This document shows positions 7,820 through 15,975 of a DNA stretch of 52,185 bases, in pieces. The notes beneath the pieces were generated by a model. That model did not search any database. It had not been told where the DNA came from and was given only the letters and a program-made list of their open reading frames with translations. The position numbers and the translations under genes were made by a program. This stretch comes from an uncultured Muribaculaceae bacterium (GTDB taxonomy: Bacteria; Bacteroidota; Bacteroidia; Bacteroidales; Muribaculaceae). The stretch's first letter is position 1; the number at the start of each line of letters is the position of its first letter. The stretch covers positions 1 to 52,185 of the forward strand of contig CAJUCQ010000031.1 of assembly GCA_910584905.1 (NCBI GenBank). The letters are read 5' to 3'.

Positions 7820-9003
7820 CGGCTCGAATACATTTTGCTATAATAATTGCGATAGTCGCCGTTGACGATTTTTTCAACCCAGCCGCGGTTGTCGAGATAC
7901 CACCGCACGGTTTCCCGCAGGCCTCCGCGGGCAATATCCGTCAGCGGGCGCCACCCGGTCGAATCCATTATCTTCGTCGAGTCGATGGCATAGCGCGCGT
8001 CGTGAGCGGGGCGGTCGCCGACAAAGCGGATGAGGCTGTCGTTGATATCTTCAGGCGCAATGGCGCTCAGGGCTGCATAGCGGGCATCCTCGCTGACGAG
8101 TTCGCGCACGGTGGATATAAGTTCGCGCACGAGGTCGATATTACGGCGCTCGTTGAAGCCCCCGATGTTGTAGACCTCGCCGGCCTCCCCGCGGGCTATC
8201 ACGGCGTCGATGGCGCGGCAGTGGTCATCGACGTGGAGCCAGTCGCGCACGTTCAGCCCCTCGCCGTAGATCGGGAGTGTCTTCCCTTCAAGGATATTGT
8301 TTATCATCAGCGGAATAAGCTTTTCGGGGAACTGATATGGGCCGTAGTTGTTGCTGCAGCGCGTCACGCTCACGGGCAGACCGAATGTCCTGAAATAAGC
8401 AAGGGCCATCATGTCGGACGAGGCCTTCGATGCCGAGTAGGGCGACGTCGGGTCGAGCGGCGTCGACTCCGTGAACACCTCGCTTCCGTAGGCCACGGGT
8501 TCTTCCGACCGTCCGAGACGCCCGGCAAGTTCCATCCCCAGTCCGCGCCCTTCGGGAGCGTCAATGGCAAGATGTCCGTACACCTCGTCGGTGCTGACGT
8601 GCACAAACCTGCGCAACGAAGGCGTCTGCCCGGAAGCTTTCTCCTCGGCCCGAAGACGCCGGGCGCATTCCAGAAGTGTCTGAGACCCGCAGATGTTGGT
8701 CAGCACAAAAGGCGTCGGGCCGTCGATGCTGCGGTCAACGTGGCTCTCGGCGGCGAAATGGACAATAACGTCGGGACGGACTTCGCTCATCAGCCGCCAC
8801 ATTGCCTCGACGTCGCGGATGTCGGCGTGGACAAAACGGACCTCGCCGCGCTCGATTTCGTCGGAAATGTTTTCGAGATTACCCGCGTACGTCAGGGCAT
8901 CGACTACCGTGATTTCAGGCGCATCCGCGCGCGAGGCAAGCATCTGCACGTAATTGGCGCCGATAAATCCCGCGCCCCCGCTTACAAGATATTTCTCCTT
9001 CAT
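7816..9003 (-). CDS. rmlB: dTDP-glucose 4,6-dehydratase RmlB
   Basis: A 395-residue extended short-chain dehydrogenase that forms dTDP-4-oxo-6-deoxyglucose. The NAD motif GGAGFIG is at 9-15, catalytic T138-D139-E140 sits in STDEVYG, and YXXXK is Y189 to K193. The start at 9003 (MKEKYLVSGG) is preferred because the open frame upstream to 9072 runs through the promoter and encodes no family residues. An insert of about 30 residues after VYGHLAIDAPEG is common in Bacteroidales members. It is the first gene of the eight-gene operon, 31 bases after the -7 box. Confidence 0.96.
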   Translation of the reverse strand: MKEKYLVSGGAGFIGANYVQMLASRADAPEITVVDALTYAGNLENISDEIERGEVRFVHADIRDVEAMWRLMSEVRPDVIVHFAAESHVDRSIDGPTPFVLTNICGSQTLLECARRLRAEEKASGQTPSLRRFVHVSTDEVYGHLAIDAPEGRGLGMELAGRLGRSEEPVAYGSEVFTESTPLDPTSPYSASKASSDMMALAYFRTFGLPVSVTRCSNNYGPYQFPEKLIPLMINNILEGKTLPIYGEGLNVRDWLHVDDHCRAIDAVIARGEAGEVYNIGGFNERRNIDLVRELISTVRELVSEDARYAALSAIAPEDINDSLIRFVGDRPAHDARYAIDSTKIMDSTGWRPLTDIARGGLRETVRWYLDNRGWVEKIVNGDYRNYYSKMYSSR

Positions 9004-9034
9004 AGATGGAATGTATGACTTGCTTATGAAAAAA

Positions 9035-9065
9035 CAAAAATACAAAAAAAATCCCGTCCCGCAAA
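9035..9065 (-). promoter_or_regulatory. promoter of the rmlB operon
   Basis: The minus strand shows TTTG (rc of 9062-9065), exactly 19 bases, then TATTTTTG (rc of 9035-9042), a perfect match to the Bacteroidota primary sigma consensus. The rmlB start lies about 25 bases past the expected transcription start. The -33 box overlaps the terminator hairpin region of the cobW unit. Confidence 0.85.
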
Positions 9066-9067
9066 CA

Positions 9068-9119
9068 AACACCCCGAAAGTATCCCCGCGTTTTACGCCG
9101 GGTTCGCTTTCAGGGTGTT
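9068..9119 (-). terminator. terminator hairpin after cobW
   Basis: Arms 9068-9080 and 9107-9119 pair over 13 bases with one G-U pair, and an inner GC-rich stem adds to it. It follows the cobW stop by 8 bases on the minus strand, with T-rich DNA (GTGTTTGTTTG) after it. It sits immediately upstream of the rmlB promoter and touches its -33 box. Confidence 0.75.
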
Positions 9120-9127
9120 TTATACGC

Positions 9128-10384
9128 TTACGCGAGGCAGTCGTCGAGCGCGCGCGTGATGGCTTCGCGGTCCATGTCGCGGCCGATAATGACGAGCTTC
9201 ACCATGCGGTCGCCGTAGACGGGGTCCCAGTCGGCCCGCAGGCGGGCGTCGCGCCGGAGCATGTCGCTGATCTGCTCCTGTGGTGCCGTAGCGAACCAGT
9301 AGCCCGCCTCCCTGATGTTTTTCTGCACTCCGGCCTGCTCGAATAGATACGACATGTCGCGGTTGTTGCTGAAGTAGACAAGACCCTTCGTGCGGATGAT
9401 TTCCGCGGGCCATTTCGAGGCCATATAGTCGAAGCGGTTGAGGTCGAAAGGCCCGCGCCGATAGTAGACAAATGTGCCTATCCCGTATTCTTCCGCCTCG
9501 CCCTCGCCGTCGTGGTGGTGATGGTGGTGGTGATGATGGCCGTCGCAGCCGTGCGCTTCGCAGTCGTGGTGCTCGTGCTCGTGGTGGTCGTGGCCGTGGT
9601 CGTGGTGGCTTTTCTCGTGAGCCTCGTTTTCCTCGGCGTCTGTGGCCGGGCGCTCCATCTCCTGAATCCACGTCGCCGACGTCGCCACATCTTCGAAGTC
9701 GAAAAGGCCCGTGTAAAGCAGGCTGTCAAGCTCCACGTCGGCGTAGTCGCATTCGAGGATGCGTGCCTTGGGCTGCAGGGCGCGGATTACAGCCTTAATC
9801 CGCGATGCTGCTTCAGGGCTGACCTCCGAAATTTTGTTCAGAAGTATGATGTTGCAGAATTCAATCTGCTCGATGATAAGATTTTCGATATCTTCGTCGT
9901 CGATGTCGTTGCGCCGAAGAGCGTCGCCCGAGGCGAATTCGCTTTCAAGCCTGAGCGCGTCGACAACCGTCGCTATGCAGTCAAGCCGCGGAAGCGGCTC
10001 TTCGCTCGTGGCGGCGCTCATGGCCTCGATGGCGCAGATGCTCTGCGCTATGGGTGCCGGCTCGCAGATGCCGCTTGCCTCGATGACAATATAGTCGAAG
10101 CGTCCTTCGGCGCACAGCTCCGTCAGCTGGCGGATGAGGTCCTGTTTGAGCGTGCAGCAGATGCAACCGTTCTGAAGCGCCACGAGGTCGTCGGCTCCTT
10201 CGCCGCCGACGATGCCGCCCTTCTGAATGAGGGTAGCGTCGATGTTCACCTCGCCGATGTCGTTCACCACCACGGCAAAGCGGATGCCGCGGCGATTGGT
10301 GAGTATGCGGTTGAGCAGCGTGGTTTTGCCGCTCCCGAGATAGCCCGTGAGCAAAAGCACGGGGATTTCTTTCTTTTGTGTCAT
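9128..10384 (-). CDS. CobW/COG0523 GTPase, putative zinc metallochaperone
   Basis: A 418-residue G3E-family GTPase. Walker A is GYLGSGKTT (14-22), and the metal-binding CXCC motif is C74-I-C76-C77 in NGCICCTL. A histidine-rich linker at about 256-291 holds more than 20 histidines, including a run of nine, and the CobW C-terminal domain follows at about 300-418. Such proteins deliver or store zinc in the cytoplasm. It lies 12 bases after the DbpA-like helicase gene and is probably co-transcribed. No Zur box or zinc-paralogue gene was seen nearby, so zinc specificity rests on family and the His stretch. Confidence 0.9.
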   Translation of the reverse strand: MTQKKEIPVLLLTGYLGSGKTTLLNRILTNRRGIRFAVVVNDIGEVNIDATLIQKGGIVGGEGADDLVALQNGCICCTLKQDLIRQLTELCAEGRFDYIVIEASGICEPAPIAQSICAIEAMSAATSEEPLPRLDCIATVVDALRLESEFASGDALRRNDIDDEDIENLIIEQIEFCNIILLNKISEVSPEAASRIKAVIRALQPKARILECDYADVELDSLLYTGLFDFEDVATSATWIQEMERPATDAEENEAHEKSHHDHGHDHHEHEHHDCEAHGCDGHHHHHHHHHDGEGEAEEYGIGTFVYYRRGPFDLNRFDYMASKWPAEIIRTKGLVYFSNNRDMSYLFEQAGVQKNIREAGYWFATAPQEQISDMLRRDARLRADWDPVYGDRMVKLVIIGRDMDREAITRALDDCLA

Positions 10385-10396
10385 ATCGTGTGTGTC

Positions 10397-11749
10397 TTAT
10401 CTTAGCTGAGTCACTCTTACCTTCTTGTTTTTCAACTTGTGCGGGGCAAGAGCGGCTATGATTTCGCGCCCGCGCCCCGCAGGGACGGCCACGTAGGCCT
10501 GATGGTCTTTTAGCTCGATGGCTCCGAGCTCGTCGGGGCGGAGGCCGGCCTGCTTCATGAAGTAGCCGGCGATGTCGCCTTTGGAGATTTTGTCTTTGCG
10601 CCCGGCGTTGACGTGGAGCGTCTGCATCCGCGCCGCGGGCACTGCTCCGGGCGTCGGCGCAAGCTCCAAGGCATCGGTCAGGTCGGCGTCGACAAACTCA
10701 GGCGTGGCCTCTTCGGGCGCAAGCAGCACATAGACGTCGCCCTCCGCACCCATGCGTGCCGTGCGCCCGTTGCGGTGGGTCCACGTCTCGGCCTGAAGCG
10801 GAAGGTGATAGTGCACGATGGCACCCACGCCGTCGACGTCGAGGCCGCGGGCTCCGAGGTCGGTCGACACAAGCACCGGGGCAGACCCGTTGCCGAACAT
10901 CGCCACGGCTTTCTCGCGGTCGGCTTGCTCAAGCCCGCCGTGATACAAAGCCGCCGGATAGCCCTCGCGTATGAGATAATTATACACTCGCTCGGCGCTC
11001 TCGCGGTGGTTGACAAACACCATCGTCCGCACGGCCTCGCCCCCGCTGTCGGTCGTGATTTGACGCAGCAGCAAGTCAAGGTCCTCAAGTTTGTCCTTCT
11101 TGTCGGATGCAACGCTGTGAACCCTCAGGCGGGGTAGCGGAGCGGCCTCTCCTTTGCCGCGGAAATCAAGATCGCGCAGGCCCTTGGCCGGAACAAAGTC
11201 CGGGAGCTCGGCTATGGCCGTGGCCGACGTCAGTATCAGCGTCTCTACTCCGCGCATCCGACCTGCGACGCGGCTCATCTCGTCGCGGAATCCGAGTTCA
11301 AGACTCTTGTCGAACTCGTCCAGAACAAGCGTGCGCACCTCGTGCAAGCTCAGACTTCCGCGTCTCAGATGGTCGAGCAGGCGACCCGGAGTTGCCACGA
11401 CGATGTCCGGGATGCCGCCCTCTACCGAGCGCTGTTCTTCCTGCATCGAATGGCCTCCGTAGAAAGCCGTGGTCTTGTAATCCGGGCCGGCCACACTGCG
11501 GATGATTTCGGCAATCTGGAGCACCAGTTCGCGGCTCGGCGCCATGACTACGGCCTGCACATGGCCCTGCGGCGACTTCAGCGCCTTCAGCAGCGGAATC
11601 ACAAATGCAATCGTCTTGCCCGAACCCGTCGGCGCAAGGAGCATCAGCTTCCCCGGAAGCGAAAACTCGCTCGTGGCAAGCTGCATCGCATTGAGGCGGT
11701 CGATGCCGAGACGCCTGAAAATATTTTCGTGTATGGCGGAGAGTTTCAT
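10397..11749 (-). CDS. DEAD-box RNA helicase, DbpA-like
   Basis: A 450-residue ATP-dependent RNA helicase when read from the Met at 11749 (MKLSAIHENIF). The open frame extends to 11908, but those residues run into the glycosyltransferase gene and lack family features. Motifs seen: Walker A APTGSGKT (39-46), motif II as DEFD (144-147) instead of DEAD, SAT (175-177), and HRNGRTAR as motif VI. Residues about 375-450 (ending KNKKVRVTQLR) resemble the DbpA-type C-terminal RNA-binding domain, which in E. coli binds 23S rRNA. A role in ribosome assembly is likely. The gene is followed by cobW after 12 bases. Confidence 0.9.
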   Translation of the reverse strand: MKLSAIHENIFRRLGIDRLNAMQLATSEFSLPGKLMLLAPTGSGKTIAFVIPLLKALKSPQGHVQAVVMAPSRELVLQIAEIIRSVAGPDYKTTAFYGGHSMQEEQRSVEGGIPDIVVATPGRLLDHLRRGSLSLHEVRTLVLDEFDKSLELGFRDEMSRVAGRMRGVETLILTSATAIAELPDFVPAKGLRDLDFRGKGEAAPLPRLRVHSVASDKKDKLEDLDLLLRQITTDSGGEAVRTMVFVNHRESAERVYNYLIREGYPAALYHGGLEQADREKAVAMFGNGSAPVLVSTDLGARGLDVDGVGAIVHYHLPLQAETWTHRNGRTARMGAEGDVYVLLAPEEATPEFVDADLTDALELAPTPGAVPAARMQTLHVNAGRKDKISKGDIAGYFMKQAGLRPDELGAIELKDHQAYVAVPAGRGREIIAALAPHKLKNKKVRVTQLR

Positions 11750-11805
11750 ATTAGGTTTTATTAAAAAAATGTAGGAGCGGCGGCGCATCGGCCTTCGCCC
11801 CCTTG

Positions 11806-12771
11806 TCAGTTCTTTATAAATCGGCTCATAAGCCGGAGGGCCTTTCGCCCGCCGAGGATATAGGCGAGTGCGCCAAGACGGTTCTTGAGTCGCACGCGGC
11901 CGTTGCACACCGACGCCGGAGCCGAATCTGCGATGACGTCGACACAGCGCTTCTCGACCTCCGGGAGCCTCACGCCGTTCTTATACATCAGCAGAAGGAT
12001 ATTGAAATGCGCGCTCATCCGGCGGTCGCGGGCCGCAGGGAAAAGCTCGGCATGGTCAGCCGCGGCCCAGTCGGCCATGCGGTCCGTCACATCCAGCGCA
12101 TCCAGACGCTCGCGCGTGAAGCGATGGATGAAACTTCCGTCGTGCTGACGGTAAAAATACAAAGGCCTCTCGGAGAAAACAACTTTGTGCGCCCTGATCC
12201 ACACGCGGTAGAACACGTCAAGGTCCTCGTAGCGGATACCCTCGCGGAAACGCACTCCGTCCCACAGCTTTCCGGCGTAGAGTTTGCCCCACGGCCCGGG
12301 GTCGAGACCGCGCTGATACATCCCGGCCTCAACGGCCTCGCGGCCCGTCATGAGCCGCCGTCGGCCGCCGCCTCGTCCCACCGTTCGCGGAGCTTTGTCG
12401 CTGAATGCGGCAAACGGCGCCATACTCAGCTCAGCCCCCTCCGCCTCGGCCGCCTCCAGCAGCGTGGCCAGCGCATCGGGAGGCATCAGGTCGTCGGCAT
12501 CCATGAAGAAAATCCAACGACCCCGCGCCTGCTCAAGCCCGAGATTCCGCGCCGCCGACACGCCCGCATTGGCCGTATGCACCGCGCGCACGCGGGCGTC
12601 GGCCGCCGCCGCCCGGTCGCATATCGCCCCGGTGGCGTCCGTCGAGCCGTCATCAACCACCACAAGCTCAAAGTCGCGCATCGTCTGCGCGTAGACACAT
12701 GCGAGCGCCTCCTCAAGGAAGCGCTCGGCATTGTAGGCCGGGATGATGACTGTCACTGTCGGTGCGACCAT
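11806..12771 (-). CDS. GT2-family glycosyltransferase
   Basis: A 321-residue GT-A glycosyltransferase. The N-terminal domain has VTVIIPAYN (6-14), VVDDGSTD (38-45) and the metal motif DADD (91-94). The C-terminal part is basic with no clear membrane span. The family adds sugars to polysaccharides or lipid-linked glycans at the inner membrane face; the substrate is unknown. It lies 56 bases upstream of the helicase gene and 74 bases downstream of the thioredoxin-like gene, and no clear promoter or terminator was found between them. Confidence 0.86.
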   Translation of the reverse strand: MVAPTVTVIIPAYNAERFLEEALACVYAQTMRDFELVVVDDGSTDATGAICDRAAAADARVRAVHTANAGVSAARNLGLEQARGRWIFFMDADDLMPPDALATLLEAAEAEGAELSMAPFAAFSDKAPRTVGRGGGRRRLMTGREAVEAGMYQRGLDPGPWGKLYAGKLWDGVRFREGIRYEDLDVFYRVWIRAHKVVFSERPLYFYRQHDGSFIHRFTRERLDALDVTDRMADWAAADHAELFPAARDRRMSAHFNILLLMYKNGVRLPEVEKRCVDVIADSAPASVCNGRVRLKNRLGALAYILGGRKALRLMSRFIKN

Positions 12772-12845
12772 CTCTTGCTGTCTCGGGTTCAGGGCGGCGC
12801 CGCGGCCTCACACGGACAAATCCCGGGGAGGGCGCGGCTCAGGTT

Positions 12846-13319
12846 TTATTTCATCTCAAGCTGCTGCTCGATAAGAGCCGCAAACTTCTCGTAAGGCATC
12901 AGGTCGGCAGTGCCGAGATACGACGTGCGCGAGCCGTCAGGACGGATAAAGAGCACCGTCGGCACGGCGGCCTCAAGCTCGAAGTCGCTCATCATCTGAG
13001 GCAGAGAGTCGATATCGACGGCCACAAACGTAGCCTTGCCCTCGAACTTCTTCGCCGCCTCGTGGAACACAGGCTTGAACTGGCGGCAGGGGCCGCACCA
13101 CACGGCGCCGAAATCAATGATTGTAAGGCGGTCCACGGGCTTGCCCGGAGTGTAATAGTCGCCTTCGGTAAGCGTGACGATGCCGTCCGCACCGGCCTTG
13201 GGCGATACAATCACTTCACCCTCGCCGCCGTTCGCTCCGGCGTTGTCGCATTTGCCGCCGCACGCGCCTGCGGCAAGCGCCATAACGGCGCCGCAAAGCA
13301 CATAAAATATCTTCTTCAT
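12846..13319 (-). CDS. thioredoxin-family lipoprotein
   Basis: A 157-residue envelope thioredoxin. The N-terminus has a charged start, a hydrophobic core and a probable lipobox ending at C20 (LAAGAC), so it is likely a lipoprotein facing the periplasm. The redox centre is WCGPC (C75, C78) in a thioredoxin fold, with the cis-proline region VPTVLFI. The role would be disulfide reduction or exchange in the periplasm; partners cannot be named. The length is normal for a thioredoxin plus leader. Confidence 0.88.
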   Translation of the reverse strand: MKKIFYVLCGAVMALAAGACGGKCDNAGANGGEGEVIVSPKAGADGIVTLTEGDYYTPGKPVDRLTIIDFGAVWCGPCRQFKPVFHEAAKKFEGKATFVAVDIDSLPQMMSDFELEAAVPTVLFIRPDGSRTSYLGTADLMPYEKFAALIEQQLEMK

Positions 13320-13358
13320 GTCGTAAACTGTTTAGTTTTAGTTCGTGTATGAGTAACA

Positions 13359-13392
13359 ACAAAGGCCGGCCGCAAGTTCGACCGGCCTTTGT
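13359..13392 (-). terminator. terminator after mdh
   Basis: Arms 13359-13369 and 13382-13392 pair perfectly over 11 bases (ACAAAGGCCGG and its complement). It starts 17 bases after the mdh stop on the minus strand and is followed by TTGTTAC. It separates mdh from the thioredoxin gene. Confidence 0.8.
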
Positions 13393-13408
13393 CGTTTATA
13401 GCCCTTGA

Positions 13409-14338
13409 TTAGCAGGAGAGGGCGGCGTTGGTCTTGTGGACAGCCTCGGCGCTCTTGTGGAAGAGTGCCTTTTCTTCTTCGTTGAGGTCGAATTCAACGA
13501 TTTTCTCGATACCACCCTTGCCGAGGATGCAGGGAACACCGATGCAAAGGTCCTTCTCGCCGTATTCGCCGTCGAGAAGAGCCGAGCACGAGATAAGCTT
13601 CTTCTGGTCGTGGAGCACGGCGCCTGCAACCTGTGCGGCAGCTGCACCGGGAGCGTACCATGCCGACGTGCCGAGGAGCTTCGTCAGCGTGGCGCCGCCA
13701 ACCATCGTGTCTGCGGCAACCTTCTCCAGCTGTTCGGCCGGAAGGAGTGTGCTCACCGGAAGACCGCGGTAAGCGGCATAGCGCGTCAGGGGAATCATCG
13801 TCGTATCGCCGTGGCCGCCGATTACGATGCCCTCGACTTCAGTGGCGTTTGCGCCAAGTGCGAGGCTCAGGAAATATTTGAAGCGTGCGCTGTCAAGGGC
13901 GCCGCCCATGCCGATGATGCGGTTCTTCGGAAGGCCCATTTCCTTGTGAAGAAGATAGGTCATCGTGTCCATGGGGTTCGACACGCAGATGATAACGGCG
14001 TTCGGAGAGTGGGCGAGGATGCTGCTGGCCACGCTCTTGACGATGCCTGCGTTTACGCCGATGAGTTCTTCGCGGGTCATGCCCGGCTTGCGGGGAATAC
14101 CCGATGTGATTACTACGACGTCGGAGCCTTCGGTCATCGCATAGTCGTTCGTCACGCCCGTAAGACGGGTGTTCGTACCCAGAATCGACGCTGTCTGCAT
14201 GATGTCCATAGCCTTGCCTTCGGCTACGCCTTCCTTGATGTCCAGAAGAACAACTTCATCGGCAACCTGATTGGTCACCAGCACATTTGCACATGTTGCG
14301 CCTACATTGCCGGCGCCTACGACTGTAACTTTTGACAT
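13409..14338 (-). CDS. mdh: malate dehydrogenase
   Basis: A 309-residue NAD-dependent malate dehydrogenase of the LDH-like type, interconverting malate and oxaloacetate. The dinucleotide motif GAGNVGATCA is at 8-17, substrate arginine R83 lies in IPRKPGMTR (the malate-specific loop), and the catalytic histidine is H176 in GGHGDTTM. In Bacteroidales the enzyme feeds the reductive branch from oxaloacetate to fumarate, and fumarate reductase is encoded 2 kb downstream. Its own promoter and terminator flank it. Confidence 0.95.
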   Translation of the reverse strand: MSKVTVVGAGNVGATCANVLVTNQVADEVVLLDIKEGVAEGKAMDIMQTASILGTNTRLTGVTNDYAMTEGSDVVVITSGIPRKPGMTREELIGVNAGIVKSVASSILAHSPNAVIICVSNPMDTMTYLLHKEMGLPKNRIIGMGGALDSARFKYFLSLALGANATEVEGIVIGGHGDTTMIPLTRYAAYRGLPVSTLLPAEQLEKVAADTMVGGATLTKLLGTSAWYAPGAAAAQVAGAVLHDQKKLISCSALLDGEYGEKDLCIGVPCILGKGGIEKIVEFDLNEEEKALFHKSAEAVHKTNAALSC

Positions 14339-14411
14339 AGTGTGTATCGTTAATTAGGTAATTGAAAATACGGCTGAAACGTTTGCGGAACTTCATTCCG
14401 CTTTCATTTTG

Positions 14412-14419
14412 CAAATTTA
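14412..14419 (-). promoter_or_regulatory. -7 element for mdh
   Basis: The minus strand reads TAAATTTG, matching TAnnTTTG, about 74 bases upstream of the mdh start. No good TTTG is found 19 bases upstream, so the -33 part is weak. Confidence 0.55.
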
Positions 14420-14514
14420 AGAAAAATTTCCGCAATTGCATCCAACAATACGACAAAAAAATTCGCCCCGCCACGTCCCGGTCGAAAACATCGCACCGCC
14501 CCCGGTTACGGATG

Positions 14515-14569
14515 TTTCAGACCCGGTTCCCCGCGACGATAACAAATGTCGGGGGAACGGGGTCTGAAA
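14515..14569. terminator. large imperfect hairpin between serpin and mdh genes
   Basis: Arms 14515-14532 and 14552-14569 pair over 18 bases with one mismatch. On the minus strand it lies 30 bases past the serpin stop, so it most likely ends the serpin transcript. No clear T run follows on either side. Confidence 0.55.
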
Positions 14570-14598
14570 ATGGTTGGATTCCGATACAGCGTATCGGC

Positions 14599-15975
14599 TC
14601 AAAGAGCCGTCACACGTCCCATGAATATCGGCAGCCCCGTGCTGCGCTCGCTGATGACGAACACAAAGGGACGGTCGACAGTGAAGTAGAGATTGCCGTT
14701 GACAGTCTCGGCTCCTGTAATCACTGTGACGCCTGCGGCTTCCGTGCCCTTCTCGTCTACGGCAATCTTGCAGACTTGAGTCGGATAGTTCAGACTACGC
14801 TTGTCATTCATTTTCGATACGTCGAACATCGATGATAAGTCGGCTTCGTCCTTGTCGAATATTTTTCTGATAGATAGATTGTCTGATATCACATCTTCGA
14901 AATTGCATTCATATTCGGTTTCAAAAGCAGGTAGGCTCACGATATGGGTGCCGTGCCAGCCCTCGCCCTTTGCAAGAGCGGTGAGGGCGGTCGCCCCGGC
15001 CTCCATGCGTTCCAGACAGTCGTCAAGCTCCAGACCCTTGTCCGGCAGCACAATCGTCATCGAGAATGCTTGATTGCCATAAGGCAGTTTCAGCGCATGG
15101 AAGCCATCTCCCGCGGCTTCTTCAAAACTCATTTCCTCGGAGTTCATCATCCGCACGGTGGAAGTGCTCCCGTCCTCGTTGTAGAAGGGGGCCTCTTTTG
15201 TCATTTTTGTGTCGAACGGACAAGCCCATTGACCTTTGAAGTAAAGCACGTTGGCAAGAAATAAGAAAAGATCGTCGGGGAGGCTTTCTTTAATCAGCTC
15301 CTTTATGAAGCCGTCAGTTGTGCCGGCACACCAGTTGTTAATGGCAAGTCTTGTCTCCTCCGTCTCAAACGACCTTACAAAATCCACCGGAGCATAATAC
15401 TTCTCAGAAAGGCACTTTGCAAAGCTCTCGGAAACATAGGGCTTCATGTCGCTTCTGAACCAAAGCGAGCCGGCGATGTTGAGCGTCGAGTATTCATCGA
15501 GGCTTCTTAACTCGCCGTAGAGTTTATGGAAATAATCGTTTATTTCGGCCATTGAATGCCCGTCGTAGCCAAGCCCGCGGATAATCTCGGCCTGCGACTC
15601 GCCGGCAGCCCCGTTTGCAACCATAGAGAGTGCCCATGAGAGGCTCAGGGGCGAAATCATGATGTTTACTTCAGGCGCCGAATTTTTGCGCTCGATTTCG
15701 CTCTGCAGACGCAGCAATCTGAACGAATTGGCTATAGTCGCTTCGGCGAGTGATTCCTCGGCGACCGTAAGATTGATGTCCCTGCTCTTGACAATAGGGG
15801 CCGACGGCTCTTCGGGTTTTTCTGCCCCGGGCTCGTCTGCACTGCCCGGCGTTTCAGTCGGTTCTTCCTCGGGCGCATCGGGAAGGTCTTCTCCGCATGA
15901 GGTCAGCGCGAACAATCCTCCGATAGTCAATACACCTGTAACAAGGAGTATTATAATGTGATTTAAGATTTTCAT
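14599..15975 (-). CDS. serpin-family lipoprotein
   Basis: A 458-residue serpin with a lipoprotein leader: hydrophobic residues 8-24 and the lipobox cysteine C27 in ALTSC. A Pro/Glu-rich linker follows at about 30-60, then a serpin fold to the end (motifs NVLYFKGQW and DRPFVFVISE). The hinge before the reactive loop reads KGTEAAG (409-415), close to the inhibitory-serpin consensus, and the loop runs to about 427. Inhibitory serpins trap serine or cysteine proteases; a lipid-anchored one would act at the cell surface or in the periplasm, perhaps against host gut proteases (inference). It has its own promoter at 16147-16177. Confidence 0.9.
   Translation of the reverse strand: MKILNHIIILLVTGVLTIGGLFALTSCGEDLPDAPEEEPTETPGSADEPGAEKPEEPSAPIVKSRDINLTVAEESLAEATIANSFRLLRLQSEIERKNSAPEVNIMISPLSLSWALSMVANGAAGESQAEIIRGLGYDGHSMAEINDYFHKLYGELRSLDEYSTLNIAGSLWFRSDMKPYVSESFAKCLSEKYYAPVDFVRSFETEETRLAINNWCAGTTDGFIKELIKESLPDDLFLFLANVLYFKGQWACPFDTKMTKEAPFYNEDGSTSTVRMMNSEEMSFEEAAGDGFHALKLPYGNQAFSMTIVLPDKGLELDDCLERMEAGATALTALAKGEGWHGTHIVSLPAFETEYECNFEDVISDNLSIRKIFDKDEADLSSMFDVSKMNDKRSLNYPTQVCKIAVDEKGTEAAGVTVITGAETVNGNLYFTVDRPFVFVISERSTGLPIFMGRVTAL

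Noticed and set aside
9512..9610. GTG/ATG/CGTG trinucleotide repeat-like DNA
   Set aside because: It is the histidine-codon run of the CobW linker and needs no separate repeat or microsatellite call.
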